A DNA stretch of 64,000 nt from Pseudomonas sp. PDM16 (GTDB taxonomy: Bacteria; Pseudomonadota; Gammaproteobacteria; Pseudomonadales; Pseudomonadaceae), in contig NZ_JACVAM010000002.1 in the NCBI RefSeq assembly GCF_014851865.1, positions 1 through 64,000 on the forward strand, given 5' to 3'. Numbering within the stretch: the first letter of the stretch is position 1; every line of letters begins with the position of its first letter. The translations under genes and the position numbers were made by a program. Shown one piece after another: positions 37,069 through 46,007 of the stretch. Below the pieces are notes generated by a model. The model did no database searches. It had not been told where the DNA came from and saw nothing but the letters and a program-made list of their open reading frames with translations.

Positions 37069-38232
37069 ATGAGCCAGGTGCTGAGCCCGCTGCGCAAGTT
37101 CGTTTCCCCCGAAATCATCTTCGGTGCCGGTTGCCGCCATAACGTCGGCAACGTCGCCGCCAACTTCGGTGCCACCAAGGTACTGCTGGTGTCCGATCCG
37201 GGCGTGATGGCCGCCGGCTGGGTCACCGACGTGGCCAACAGCCTGCAGGCCCAGGGCCTGGCCTTCTGTCTGTACACCGGGGTGTCGCCCAACCCGCGTA
37301 TGGAAGAGGTAATGACCGGCGCCGAGCTGTACCGCAGCGAGGGCTGCAATGTCATCGTCGCGGTGGGCGGTGGTAGCCCGATGGACTGCGCCAAGGGCAT
37401 CGGCATCGTTGCCGCGCATGGCCGCCATATCCTCGAATTCGAGGGCGTCGACACGGTGCGTGTGCCGAGCCCGCCGCTGATCCTGATCCCGACCACCGCC
37501 GGCACCTCGGCTGACGTTTCGCAGTTCGTGATCATCTCCAACCAGACCGAGCGGATGAAGTTCTCCATTGTTAGCAAGGCCGTGGTGCCGGACGTGTCGT
37601 TGATCGACCCGGAAACCACCTTGAGCATGGACCCGTTCCTCTCCGCCTGTACCGGCATCGACGCGCTGGTGCACGCCATCGAGGCGTTCGTCTCCACCGG
37701 CAATGGCCCGCTCACCGATACCCATGCACTGGAGGCCATGCGGCTTATCGGCGGCAACCTGGTGGGCATGATCGCCAATCCTGCCGACATCGCCCTGCGC
37801 GAGAAGATCATGCTCGGCAGCATGCAGGCCGGTCTGGCTTTCTCCAATGCCATCCTCGGTGCAGTACATGCGATGAGCCACAGCCTCGGCGGTTTCCTCG
37901 ACCTGCCGCACGGCCTGTGCAATGCAGCGCTGGTGGAACATGTGGTGGCCTTCAACTACGACGCCGCGCCGGAGCGCTTCAAGGTGATAGCCGAAACCCT
38001 CGGCCTGGATTGCCGCGGTCTGACCCATCCGCAGATCCGCGTACGCCTGGTGGAACACCTGATCGCCTTCAAGAGTGCCGTGGGCTTCCACGAGACGCTG
38101 GCCCGCCATGGTGTCGGCAGCAGCGACATCCCGTTCCTCTCGCGCCACGCCATGCATGATCCGTGCATCCTCACCAACCCGCGGCAGTCCAGCCAGCGCG
38201 ATGTCGAGGTGGTGTATGGCGAGGCCCTCTGA
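37069..38232 (+). CDS. ercA: Iron-containing alcohol dehydrogenase ErcA
   Basis: 387 residues. Group III alcohol dehydrogenase with AVGGGSPMDCAKGI, TTAGTSADVSQFVI and a histidine-rich metal region (HAMSHSLGGFLDLPHGLCNA). It follows the pqq genes as in other pseudomonads, where it takes part in the regulatory cascade that switches on ethanol oxidation. Its 3' end overlaps the kinase gene by 17 bases. AAGG lies about 6-9 bases before the ATG. Confidence 0.9.
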   Translation: MSQVLSPLRKFVSPEIIFGAGCRHNVGNVAANFGATKVLLVSDPGVMAAGWVTDVANSLQAQGLAFCLYTGVSPNPRMEEVMTGAELYRSEGCNVIVAVGGGSPMDCAKGIGIVAAHGRHILEFEGVDTVRVPSPPLILIPTTAGTSADVSQFVIISNQTERMKFSIVSKAVVPDVSLIDPETTLSMDPFLSACTGIDALVHAIEAFVSTGNGPLTDTHALEAMRLIGGNLVGMIANPADIALREKIMLGSMQAGLAFSNAILGAVHAMSHSLGGFLDLPHGLCNAALVEHVVAFNYDAAPERFKVIAETLGLDCRGLTHPQIRVRLVEHLIAFKSAVGFHETLARHGVGSSDIPFLSRHAMHDPCILTNPRQSSQRDVEVVYGEAL

Positions 38233-39865
38233 GGACCCGCAGAAGGCCCTGGCCGGGCTGTTAGGGCTGAGCAGCCAGTCGCAACGCAAGAGTCATTACC
38301 CCGAACTGCAGGCGCGCCTGGAAGAGCTGGAGGCCGAGCGCAACCGCTACAAGTGGCTGTTCGAGAACGCGGTTCACGGCATCTTCCAGGCCAGCATGAC
38401 TCAGGGCCTGTTGGCGGCCAATCCGGCGCTGGCGCGGATGCTCGGCTATGCCGAGCCGCAGCAGGTGTTGTGGTCGCTGTCAGACCTGGCACGCGAGCTG
38501 TTCGTCGGCGGTAGCGAGGAGATGCGCGCGATCCGCACTGCCCTGCAGGAACGTGGCGGTCTGTACGGCTACGAGACCGAGTTGCGCCGGCGCGACGGTA
38601 GCCGCATCACGGTGATCATGAACCTGCTGCTCAAGCCGGACGAGCCCGGCCTGTTCGAGGGCTTCGTCGCCGATATCACCGAACGCAAGCTGGCCCAACT
38701 GCGCCTGCAGCAGCTCAACGACGAGCTGGAGCAGCGGGTCGTCTCACGCACCGAGGAGCTGCGCGAGGCGCGCGACGCGGCACAAGAAGCCAACCATTCC
38801 AAGGATCGCTTTCTCGCCGCGGCCAGCCACGACCTGCTGCAGCCGTTGAATGCGGCGCGCCTGCTGATCGCCACCCTGCGCGAGCGGTCGTTGCCAAGCT
38901 CCGAAAAGTTGCTGGTAGAGCGTACTCACCAGGCTCTGGATGGCGCCGAAGAACTGCTTGCCGACCTGCTCGATATCTCCCGTCTGGACCAGGCCGCGGT
39001 GCAGGCAACCCCGGCCGATCATGACCTGGCCGAGCTGTTCACGCCGCTGGCCTCTGAGTTTCAGTCGGTGGCAGAAGCGGCCGGGCTGCGCCTGCGCATG
39101 CACTTGCCGAAGCTGGCGGTGCGCACCGACCTGCGCCTGGTCAGCCGCATTCTGCGCAACCTGCTGAGCAACGCCTGCCGCTATACCCGGAGCGGAGGCG
39201 TGCTGCTGGCCGCAAGGCGACGCGGCCAGAGCGTGAGCATCGAGGTGTGGGACAGCGGTCGCGGCATTCCGCAGAACCAGCTGCAGGCGATCTTCCAGGA
39301 GTTCAACCAGCTCGAGCCAGGGCGTGGGGTTGGCCTTGGTCTGGCCATCGTCGAGCGCATCGCGCGCATCCTCGACTGCCCGGTACAGGTGCGCTCGCGG
39401 GTGGGCAAGGGCTCGTGCTTCTCGTTCGAACTGCCGCTGGCGCCGATGCCGGAACGCCTGGCCACGCTGGTGCCGCAGGCACAGCTGGGTGACCCGCTGC
39501 CGGGACGGCGACTGCTGGTGGTCGACAACGAGCAGAGCATCCTCGACAGCATGGACGCACTGCTCAGTCAGTGGGGCTGCGAGGTGCTCACCGCGCGCGA
39601 CCTGCCGCAGGCGCTGTCGGTGTTGCAGGGACGTGCACCGGAGGTACTACTGATCGACTATCACCTGGATAACGGGGTGATTGGTTGCGAGGTGGTTGAT
39701 GCGCTGCGGGAACATTTCGACCCTGAGCTGCCGGTAGTGATGATCACCGCCGACCGCAGTGAACACTGCCAGAGCGCGGCTCAGCGCAAGGCCATCCCGC
39801 TGCTCAACAAACCCCTAAAGCCAGGCAAGCTGCGTGCGGTACTGAGCCAACTGCTGGGTGCTTGA
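38216..39865 (+). CDS. ercS: Hybrid sensor kinase ErcS type (PAS-HisKA-HATPase-REC)
   Basis: 549 residues from the ATG at 38216. A coiled coil precedes a PAS domain (about 45-160), then comes HisKA with phospho-acceptor His205 (AAASHDLLQPLNAARLL), HATPase (DSGRGIPQNQL; GRGVGLGLAIVERIA) and a receiver domain with Asp in VLLIDYHLDNG. There are no membrane segments, so it is a cytoplasmic sensor. Overlap with ercA implies they act together. It should feed the alcohol-oxidation cascade. No cognate response regulator is encoded in this window. Confidence 0.9.
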   Translation: MARPSEDPQKALAGLLGLSSQSQRKSHYPELQARLEELEAERNRYKWLFENAVHGIFQASMTQGLLAANPALARMLGYAEPQQVLWSLSDLARELFVGGSEEMRAIRTALQERGGLYGYETELRRRDGSRITVIMNLLLKPDEPGLFEGFVADITERKLAQLRLQQLNDELEQRVVSRTEELREARDAAQEANHSKDRFLAAASHDLLQPLNAARLLIATLRERSLPSSEKLLVERTHQALDGAEELLADLLDISRLDQAAVQATPADHDLAELFTPLASEFQSVAEAAGLRLRMHLPKLAVRTDLRLVSRILRNLLSNACRYTRSGGVLLAARRRGQSVSIEVWDSGRGIPQNQLQAIFQEFNQLEPGRGVGLGLAIVERIARILDCPVQVRSRVGKGSCFSFELPLAPMPERLATLVPQAQLGDPLPGRRLLVVDNEQSILDSMDALLSQWGCEVLTARDLPQALSVLQGRAPEVLLIDYHLDNGVIGCEVVDALREHFDPELPVVMITADRSEHCQSAAQRKAIPLLNKPLKPGKLRAVLSQLLGA

Positions 39866-40009
39866 GGTTGTCTAATTAACCGATTGCATAGCTTGAAAGC
39901 GAAGCCAGTACTCATTTCTATTGAGTGTTAGCAGGCATGCTTGCAGCTCAATCCATGGCCTGCTGTGTGCCATGTTTGTTGAGGGATTGCTAACGACAAG
40001 GATGTCACC

Positions 40010-40903
40010 ATGATTGCAATGAACATATACGGTAATAATGATTACTTTATTCCTGCTGCCGGTATTCGTGGCGGTCTCGTAAGGCCCTTCTTCAAGGGAA
40101 GGCTTGGGCTGCGGGGAAATGCTGTCTATAAAATTAGATGGTGTAGCGTGCTCACCACCTTTTCTAAGGCTGTCCTTCCCGTTGTGTATAGCGAGCATTT
40201 ACCTGGAAAGAAGTTCTTACTAATCCCAGAGGGGTTTGCATTTCGTTCTTCCAGCGAATACGAAGCAGTAGTCGTAGCTAATGATGGAAATAACTCCGGG
40301 GTGGCTAGGCTGGGGTGGGATAAGTTGATCCGTTTTCTAGAGATGGTTGATATAGACAGTATTTGTGTCAGGGTTCTCAATGACGAGTCACGCGTTGGGG
40401 CTGATATTAGAGTGAATCCGGGATTGCTCTCGCTATCTCAGCGTGGAAGGCGATTTATTAAAGATTGGGAAGGGTTTCGTGCCAATGCTTACAATGATTC
40501 CGAGGGCTACTGCACGATAGGCTATGGCCATTTAATTGCCAGGGCTAGTTGTGAAAGCATAAGGCTTCCTTTGGAATTTAGTAAAGGTGTGAGTCGCCAA
40601 TATGCAAATGTTCTCTTCGAAAGTCGAATTCCTGAAATGGAAAAAGGTGTGCGGGACGCTGTGACTGCTGACCTGTTTCAGCACGAATTTGATGCTTTGG
40701 TTTCGTTGGTCTTTAATACTGGGCGATATTTTTTAGTGAAGAGAGGTGCTCCAAAGTTATTGGCTAAACTAAATTCTGGTGATTATCGTGGCGCCTCGCA
40801 TGGATTTTCAGATATAACCAATGGAGGTACTCCTGGATTGGTGCTTCGCCGTAAGGCGGAAATAGATGTCTTCTTGATTGGTGTTTATAATTCGGATCAT
40901 TGA
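40010..40903 (+). CDS. GH24 (T4-type) lysozyme-domain protein, probable antibacterial effector
   Basis: 297 residues. The C-terminal ~155 residues are a T4-lysozyme-like domain with the complete catalytic triad in exact family spacing: Glu154 (WEGF), Asp163 (YND) and Thr169 (CTIGYGH). The first ~140 residues match nothing I recognise and contain no signal peptide, so export would need a dedicated secretion route such as type VI. AAGGA precedes the ATG. The gene is A/T-rich compared with both flanks, and the next gene begins one base after its stop. A phage endolysin is less likely: no holin or phage genes are near and the N-terminal extension is unusual. Confidence 0.75.
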   Translation: MIAMNIYGNNDYFIPAAGIRGGLVRPFFKGRLGLRGNAVYKIRWCSVLTTFSKAVLPVVYSEHLPGKKFLLIPEGFAFRSSSEYEAVVVANDGNNSGVARLGWDKLIRFLEMVDIDSICVRVLNDESRVGADIRVNPGLLSLSQRGRRFIKDWEGFRANAYNDSEGYCTIGYGHLIARASCESIRLPLEFSKGVSRQYANVLFESRIPEMEKGVRDAVTADLFQHEFDALVSLVFNTGRYFLVKRGAPKLLAKLNSGDYRGASHGFSDITNGGTPGLVLRRKAEIDVFLIGVYNSDH

Positions 40904-40904
40904 A

Positions 40905-41399
40905 ATGTTAAAATCAAGGATGATTGGTGTTTTTTGTTACTTCATGCTTTGTGCGTCTCTTGTTGCTGCCAGTGAGCATGCTGAGCATAAATCGCAGGAT
41001 AGTATTTGGGCTTTCAGTAGGATATCCCAGAATAATGTCCTTCACTCAGTTGTTGATGTCGGTGAGAGAGCTGGCTTGGAGGCGCAGTTTTCGGAGCTTA
41101 AAATAGTGATGAAGGAGGGCTCGCTTAAAGTTCTGGGTGTTTGTGATGTGAAGTCAGTGCGGAAGCTTAAGCGGCCTATTGAGTATTGGATGTCCGAATC
41201 GACGGTAAAGTTATATTCAGTTCTATTTGATGAGGAAAATATTCCACTTGAGAGGGAGATATATGAGATCACCAGTCTATGGCCGCAGCAGGAGTGCCCT
41301 TTGCCTTTCGACTCAATGATTGAAAATGGCAGTGCTTTGGTTACAGTAGTTGGGAGTGGATATTTGCTGATTTTCACCTCTGCGAAGACTCCACCTTGA
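40905..41399 (+). CDS. Small exported protein, candidate immunity protein for the lysozyme
   Basis: 164 residues from the ATG at 40905. The N-terminus is a Sec signal (MLKSRMIGVFCYFMLCASLVAA) without a lipobox. The mature part is ~140 residues of mixed strand/helix, containing VLGVCDVKSVRKLKRPIEYW and WPQQECPLPFDSMI with two cysteines that may pair. No family was recognised. The stop of the lysozyme gene and this start are one base apart. Periplasmic location is where protection from a self- or sibling-delivered cell-wall enzyme is needed. Confidence 0.6.
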   Translation: MLKSRMIGVFCYFMLCASLVAASEHAEHKSQDSIWAFSRISQNNVLHSVVDVGERAGLEAQFSELKIVMKEGSLKVLGVCDVKSVRKLKRPIEYWMSESTVKLYSVLFDEENIPLEREIYEITSLWPQQECPLPFDSMIENGSALVTVVGSGYLLIFTSAKTPP

Positions 41400-41440
41400 T
41401 TGCAGGGGCTGATTCTTCCTGACTCTACTGATGAGCCTCT

Positions 41441-42196
41441 ATGATCCCGGCAATTATCGAAGCCCTGCTCGAGTCCCGCCACCTGCTGGTCTACACCGGC
41501 GCCGGGGTGTCGGCGGAGAGTGGTATTCCAACTTTCCGTGATGCGCTGACCGGCCTGTGGGCCCGCTTCGATCCGGCACGGCTGGCTACGCCGGAGGCCT
41601 TCACAGCTGATCCCGAACTGGTCTGGGGTTGGTACGAGTGGCGGCGCCAGCGGGTACTGAGGGCCGTTCCCAATCCGGCTCACCGCGCTATCGCCGAGCT
41701 AGAGAGCCGGCTGTCACGTGTGACGCTGGTGACGCAGAACGTCGACGACTTGCACGAGCGTGCTGGCAGCCAGGGCGTGATCCATCTGCACGGTAGCCTG
41801 CAAACGCCGCGTTGCTTCGACTGTGGCGAGCGCTATGGCAGCCTTGCCCGCGAGCTGGACGAGCCGGAGGAGGGCCGGCGCCTGGCACCGCCGCGTTGTG
41901 CATCGTGCGGCGGGCCGGTGCGACCGGGCGTGGTGTGGTTTGGCGAGTCAATGCCGGAGGCGGCTTTGCAGCAGGCCTTCGAGGCGGCCGCCGAGTGCGA
42001 CCTGCTGTTCTCGGTCGGCACGTCGGGATTGGTCTATCCGGCCGCCCAGGTGCCGCAGATCGCCTCACGCAACGGCGCCACCGTGGTGCACATCAACCCG
42101 CAACCGGTGGCCGCCAGCAAGCCGCGCGAATACAGCCTGCCGGGCGCCGCCGGCGTGGTGTTGCCACAGCTGTTGCAGGCGGCTTTTCCGGACTGA
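41441..42196 (+). CDS. cobB: NAD-dependent protein deacylase (class III sirtuin, CobB)
   Basis: 251 residues. Sirtuin motifs are GAGVSAESGIPTFRD (20-34), TQNVDDLHERAG and catalytic His117 (LHGS). The zinc site is Cys125, 128, 153 and 156. Tyr65 and Arg68 (WYEWRR) match the residues that in class III sirtuins admit succinyl or malonyl lysine. The product removes acyl groups from lysines using NAD+. GC returns to the chromosomal level here, marking the end of the A/T-rich insert. It converges directly on the lipoprotein gene with no gap. Confidence 0.93.
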   Translation: MIPAIIEALLESRHLLVYTGAGVSAESGIPTFRDALTGLWARFDPARLATPEAFTADPELVWGWYEWRRQRVLRAVPNPAHRAIAELESRLSRVTLVTQNVDDLHERAGSQGVIHLHGSLQTPRCFDCGERYGSLARELDEPEEGRRLAPPRCASCGGPVRPGVVWFGESMPEAALQQAFEAAAECDLLFSVGTSGLVYPAAQVPQIASRNGATVVHINPQPVAASKPREYSLPGAAGVVLPQLLQAAFPD

Positions 42197-42502
42197 TCAG
42201 GTCTCGATCATGCCCTGTTCCGGCTGCTGCTCGGCATCTTGCTCAGGTGCGTTCTGCTCGGACTTCGGCTGCGCCTGGTCCAGCCATTCGCGGGTGCCTT
42301 CCTGGGCCTGGTCGACCTTGTCGTTGAGCTGCTCGACCTGTTCATCGAGGCCCTTGAGGGTGTCGCCCAGGCTCTCTTTCACCTGATCGACGGCGGCCTG
42401 CTCGACCTTCTCGGCGAAGTTGGACGCAGCCTGTTCGGCGCTGTCGCAGCCGACCAGGGCGAGCAGGCCGAGGCCCAGCAACAACGGTTGATAACGGTTC
42501 AT
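42197..42502 (-). CDS. Small lipoprotein with helical coiled-coil body
   Basis: 101 residues. Signal peptide with lipobox LVGC (Cys19). The mature protein is an acidic Gln/Glu/Asp/Lys-rich helix (VEQAAVDQVKESLGDTLKGLDEQVEQLNDKV) and a disordered Gln/Pro/Glu tail. It is probably anchored in the inner or outer membrane facing the periplasm. It lies 14 bases after the TerC-family gene and may be co-transcribed. No defined function. Confidence 0.75.
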   Translation of the reverse strand: MNRYQPLLLGLGLLALVGCDSAEQAASNFAEKVEQAAVDQVKESLGDTLKGLDEQVEQLNDKVDQAQEGTREWLDQAQPKSEQNAPEQDAEQQPEQGMIET

Positions 42503-42516
42503 GTACGGGCCTCCGA

Positions 42517-43509
42517 TCAGGATTCGAGCTTGTGGGCGGGTTGATTACGGGTCTTGTACAGCGACAGCAGCACGCCACCGGCCAGCAGGCCCACGGTCAC
42601 GCTGAGCGAGATCACTGCCGGCACCTTGCCGATGATGCCGTGCAGGAAGATCTTGCCGCCGATGAACACCAGCACCAGGGCCAGGGCGTACTTCAGGTAG
42701 GCGAAGCGATGGATCATCGCGGCCAGGGCGAAATACAGGGCGCGCAGGCCGAGGATGGCGAAGATGTTCGAGGTGTAGACGATGAACGGGTCCTGGGTGA
42801 TGGCGAAGATCGCCGGCACGCTGTCCACGGCGAACACCAGGTCAGCCAGCTCGATCAGGATCAGGGCCAGGAACAGTGGGGTGATCCATAGCTTGAGCTT
42901 GCCGCTGGCGTCTTCCTGACGGACGAAGAATTTCTGCTCGTGCAGGCGGTCGGTCACCGGCAGGTGGTTGCGCAGCCAGTTGACGAAGCGGTTGTTGGCC
43001 AGGTCCGGCTCATCGTCGACCTTGGAGAACAGCATCTTCACGCCGGTCAGCAGCAGGAAGGCGCCGAACACGTAGAGGATCCAGTCGAACTCGCTGATCA
43101 GCGCAGCGCCCAGGCCGATCATGATGGCGCGCAGCACGATCACGCCCATGATTCCCCAGAACAGTACCTTGTGCTGGTACTGACGCGGGATGGCCAGGAA
43201 GCTGAAGATCAGCGCCATGACGAACACGTTGTCCATCGACAGCGACTTCTCGATCAGGAAGCCGGTCAGGTAGTCCATGCTGGCGTCGCCGCCTTTCTGC
43301 AAGAACACCCAGACGGCGAACAGCAGGCCCATGGAGATGTAGCCGGCCGACAGCAGCAGGCTCTCCTTGACGCCAATTTCGCGGTTGTCGCGGTGCAGGA
43401 TGCCGAGGTCGAAGGCCAGCAGGGCGGCTACCAGGGCGAAGAAGGTCAGCCACAGCCAGGTGGCGGTGCCGAGCAGGTCGGCGAAGAGGAACGAATCTAG
43501 GGCAGTCAT
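42517..43509 (-). CDS. alx: TerC/Alx-family integral membrane protein
   Basis: 330 residues, about eight hydrophobic segments. TerC-family acidic motifs in membranes are present: FDLGILHRDNREIGVKESLLLS, IEKSLSMDNVFVMALIFSFL and LIELADLVFAVDSVPAIFAI. By homology with Alx it is likely a manganese-related inner-membrane exporter. The name is by family resemblance; other TerC proteins serve tellurium or metal stress. GGAGG lies just before the ATG, preceded by a strong leader hairpin. Confidence 0.85.
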   Translation of the reverse strand: MTALDSFLFADLLGTATWLWLTFFALVAALLAFDLGILHRDNREIGVKESLLLSAGYISMGLLFAVWVFLQKGGDASMDYLTGFLIEKSLSMDNVFVMALIFSFLAIPRQYQHKVLFWGIMGVIVLRAIMIGLGAALISEFDWILYVFGAFLLLTGVKMLFSKVDDEPDLANNRFVNWLRNHLPVTDRLHEQKFFVRQEDASGKLKLWITPLFLALILIELADLVFAVDSVPAIFAITQDPFIVYTSNIFAILGLRALYFALAAMIHRFAYLKYALALVLVFIGGKIFLHGIIGKVPAVISLSVTVGLLAGGVLLSLYKTRNQPAHKLES

Positions 43510-43523
43510 GAGCCCCTCCTTTC

Positions 43524-43548
43524 AGTCGTAGTTGTACCAACTATGACT
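43524..43548 (-). promoter_or_regulatory. Leader hairpin immediately upstream of the alx ribosome site
   Basis: On the minus strand AGTCATAGTTG-GTA-CAACTACGACT forms an 11-bp stem with one mismatch, ending 4 bases before GAAAGGAGG. A regulatory role is possible because E. coli alx has a structured leader, but the yybP-ykoY riboswitch consensus was not found. Confidence 0.4.
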
Positions 43549-43724
43549 CCGACATGGCGGCTGCAAACCGTCAGAGGGGCCCGGCGTCACGGCGCGCAGG
43601 ATAAGGATTTTCCGGGCCGCCTCAAGCACCGGGGTTTTGCAAAGTGTGTATTTCCTGGCTCGCTGCCGTCTGGCTCAAGGCGCGCGAGCCCTGTGGGGCG
43701 ATACGATCTGACCGGCGGTGCCCG

Positions 43725-46007
43725 TCACGAACTGGGCTGCAGATGCGGCAGGTAACGACTGCGCTCGACCTGCCACCAGCTCGGCAACAGCTGGCGCACC
43801 TCACTGCGGGTGAAACGGTCGTCCAGCAGATAGACCACGCCGCTGTCCTCGGTGGTGCGAATCACCCGACCGGCGGCCTGTACCACTTTCTGCAGGCCGG
43901 GGTAGAGGTAAGCGTAGTCGTAGCCGTTGCCGAACATCTGCTGCATACGTGCCTTCACCTCCTCGTTGACCGGGTTGACCTGCGGCAGGCCAAGGGTGGC
44001 GATAAAGGCGCCGATCAGGCGCTTGCCAGGCAGATCGATGCCCTCGCCGAAGGCGCCGCCGAGCACGGCGAAGCCGATGCCCTGGGAGTGCTCGGAGAAA
44101 CGCTCGAGAAAGGCCTGGCGTTCAGCCTCGTTCATGCTGCGCGACTGCGCCCATACCGGGATGTCTGGATGCGCGCTGCGGAAGTTGTCCAGGGCCTGTT
44201 CCAGGTAGGCGTAGCTGCTGAAGAAGGCCAGGTAGTTGCCTGGCTGCTCGCGAAACTGCCGGGCCAGCAGGCCGGTGATGGGCGCCAGGCTGGCCTCGCG
44301 GTGCTGGTAGCGGGTCGACAGGTTGGCCAGCGCCTGGACCCTGAGCTGCTCGGCGCTGAACGGCGACTGCACCTCCAGCCACTGCCAGTCGCGCGGCAGG
44401 CCGAGCAGGTCGGCGTGGTAGTGGCCGGGGCTGAGGGTGGCGGAGAACAGCGTGGCGCTGTGGGCGTTGGCGAAGCGCTCGGCGAGGAAGCGCGCCGGCA
44501 CGATGTTACGCAGGCACAGGGTCGACAGGCTGCGGCTGTCGTGGCGGCTGATGTCGAACAGCGAGTGCGGGCCGAACGCCTCGGCCAGGCGGCAGAACAG
44601 CATGGCGTCGAGGTAGAAGCGCAGCAGCGCGGCCTGGTTGCCTTCCGGCTGGTCGGTGAGGTGATCGGTGATGGCGCTCACTGCCTTCTGCAGGGCGACG
44701 ATGAACAGCTCGGAGATGGCCGGGTAGATCTGGTACGGCACTTCCTGGTCGCGGTGCAGTTGGTTCCAATGGCGGCCGACGCGCTCCAGCACGCCCTTGA
44801 GGCCGGTCGGGGCGAGCTTGCGCATGGCGTTGAACTCGGCCTGGTCCAGTTCGGCGCTGTACATGCCGCGGGCGCGCTCGATCAGGTTGTGCGCCTCGTC
44901 CACTAGGAGGGTGACCTTCCAACCATTGAGCACGGTCAGGCCGTGGAGCAGGGCGGTCATGTCGAAGTAGTAGTTGTAATCACCGACCACCACGTCGCTC
45001 CAGCGGCACAGCTCCTGGGACAGGTAGTAGGGGCAGATCTGGTGGGCCAGGGCGATCTCGCGCACGGCCTCCTGGGTGAGCCAGCGGCGCTCGAGGGCGG
45101 CGGCGCGGGCGGCCGGCAGGCGGTCGTAGAAGCCCCTGGCCAGCGGGCAGGATTCGCCGTGGCAGGCCTTGTCAGGGTGCTCGCAGGCCTTGTCACGGGC
45201 CACGTGTTCCAGCACCCGCAGCGGCATGTCGTGTTCCTGCGCACGCAGGCTGGCCAGGGCATCCAGTGCCAGGCGCCGGCCCGGGGTCTTGGCGGTGAGG
45301 AAGAACAGCCGGTCCAGATCCTGGCCGGGAAAAGCCTTGAGCTGCGGGAACAGGGTGGCCAGGGTCTTGCCGATGCCGGTGGTGGCCTGGGCCAGCAGGA
45401 AGTCGCCGTCGCGGGCGGCGCGGTACACGGACTCGGCGAGCTGGCGCTGTCCACGGCGGAAGTCCGGGTAGGGGAACTGCAGGCGCTCCAGGCTGTGGTC
45501 GCGAGCAACTCGATGGGCGGTCTCCTGCTCGGCGAAGGCGACGAAGCGTGCGCACTGCAGCTCGAAGAAGGTCTTGAGTTCAGCGACCTCGAAGTGCTCG
45601 CGAAACACCGTTTCCTTCTGCGTGAGCACGTTGAAGTACACCACCGCCAGGTCGATATGTGGCAGCTCCAGCGCATCGCACAGCAGCCAGCCGTAGACCT
45701 TGACCTGGGCCCAGTGCAGCACGCGGTGGTTGTCCGGGATGCGCGCCACATCGCCACGGTGAGTCTTGATCTCTTCCAGCAGGTTCTGTTGCGGGTCGTA
45801 GCCATCGGCGCGACCGCTGACCCGCAGGCCCGGATACTCGCCGGCCAGCGGCAGCTCGGCGATGTAGCCGGCGCCGCGGCGGCCGACCACGGTGCTGTGG
45901 CCGGCCATGCCCTCGGCGGCGGTGGGTGCGGGGGTGAAGCGTAGGTCGAGATCGCCCTGCTTGGCGGTGAACTCGCACAGCGCCCGCACCGCCACGGCGT
46001 AGCTCAT
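43725..46007 (-). CDS. Rad3/XPD-type Fe-S DNA helicase (DinG-like, FAN1-linked)
   Basis: 760 residues. Walker A ATTGIGKT (near residue 209) and DEAH (VDEAHNLIERA) of superfamily 2. Between them is a cysteine set typical of the XPD-family iron-sulfur domain (KACEHPDKACHGESCPLA and HQICPYYLSQELC). Motif VI-like QAAGRVIRTTED is near the C-terminus. The N-terminal ~180 residues look like a PD-(D/E)XK-type nuclease-like domain (GRADGYD; LLEEIKTHRG; WAQVKVYGWLL), as in related nuclease-helicases. It overlaps the FAN1 gene by 4 bases, so they are one operon for DNA repair. It does not carry the usual DinG name with certainty. Confidence 0.88.
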   Translation of the reverse strand: MSYAVAVRALCEFTAKQGDLDLRFTPAPTAAEGMAGHSTVVGRRGAGYIAELPLAGEYPGLRVSGRADGYDPQQNLLEEIKTHRGDVARIPDNHRVLHWAQVKVYGWLLCDALELPHIDLAVVYFNVLTQKETVFREHFEVAELKTFFELQCARFVAFAEQETAHRVARDHSLERLQFPYPDFRRGQRQLAESVYRAARDGDFLLAQATTGIGKTLATLFPQLKAFPGQDLDRLFFLTAKTPGRRLALDALASLRAQEHDMPLRVLEHVARDKACEHPDKACHGESCPLARGFYDRLPAARAAALERRWLTQEAVREIALAHQICPYYLSQELCRWSDVVVGDYNYYFDMTALLHGLTVLNGWKVTLLVDEAHNLIERARGMYSAELDQAEFNAMRKLAPTGLKGVLERVGRHWNQLHRDQEVPYQIYPAISELFIVALQKAVSAITDHLTDQPEGNQAALLRFYLDAMLFCRLAEAFGPHSLFDISRHDSRSLSTLCLRNIVPARFLAERFANAHSATLFSATLSPGHYHADLLGLPRDWQWLEVQSPFSAEQLRVQALANLSTRYQHREASLAPITGLLARQFREQPGNYLAFFSSYAYLEQALDNFRSAHPDIPVWAQSRSMNEAERQAFLERFSEHSQGIGFAVLGGAFGEGIDLPGKRLIGAFIATLGLPQVNPVNEEVKARMQQMFGNGYDYAYLYPGLQKVVQAAGRVIRTTEDSGVVYLLDDRFTRSEVRQLLPSWWQVERSRYLPHLQPSS

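Noticed and set aside
40010..41399. Prophage lysis module
   Set aside because: No holin, spanin or structural phage genes adjoin. The second gene has a cleavable signal and one exported domain rather than spanin features.
43510..43650. yybP-ykoY manganese riboswitch upstream of alx
   Set aside because: The conserved GGGGAGTA and CCCTACCTGA-like loop sequences are not present; only a simple hairpin is seen.
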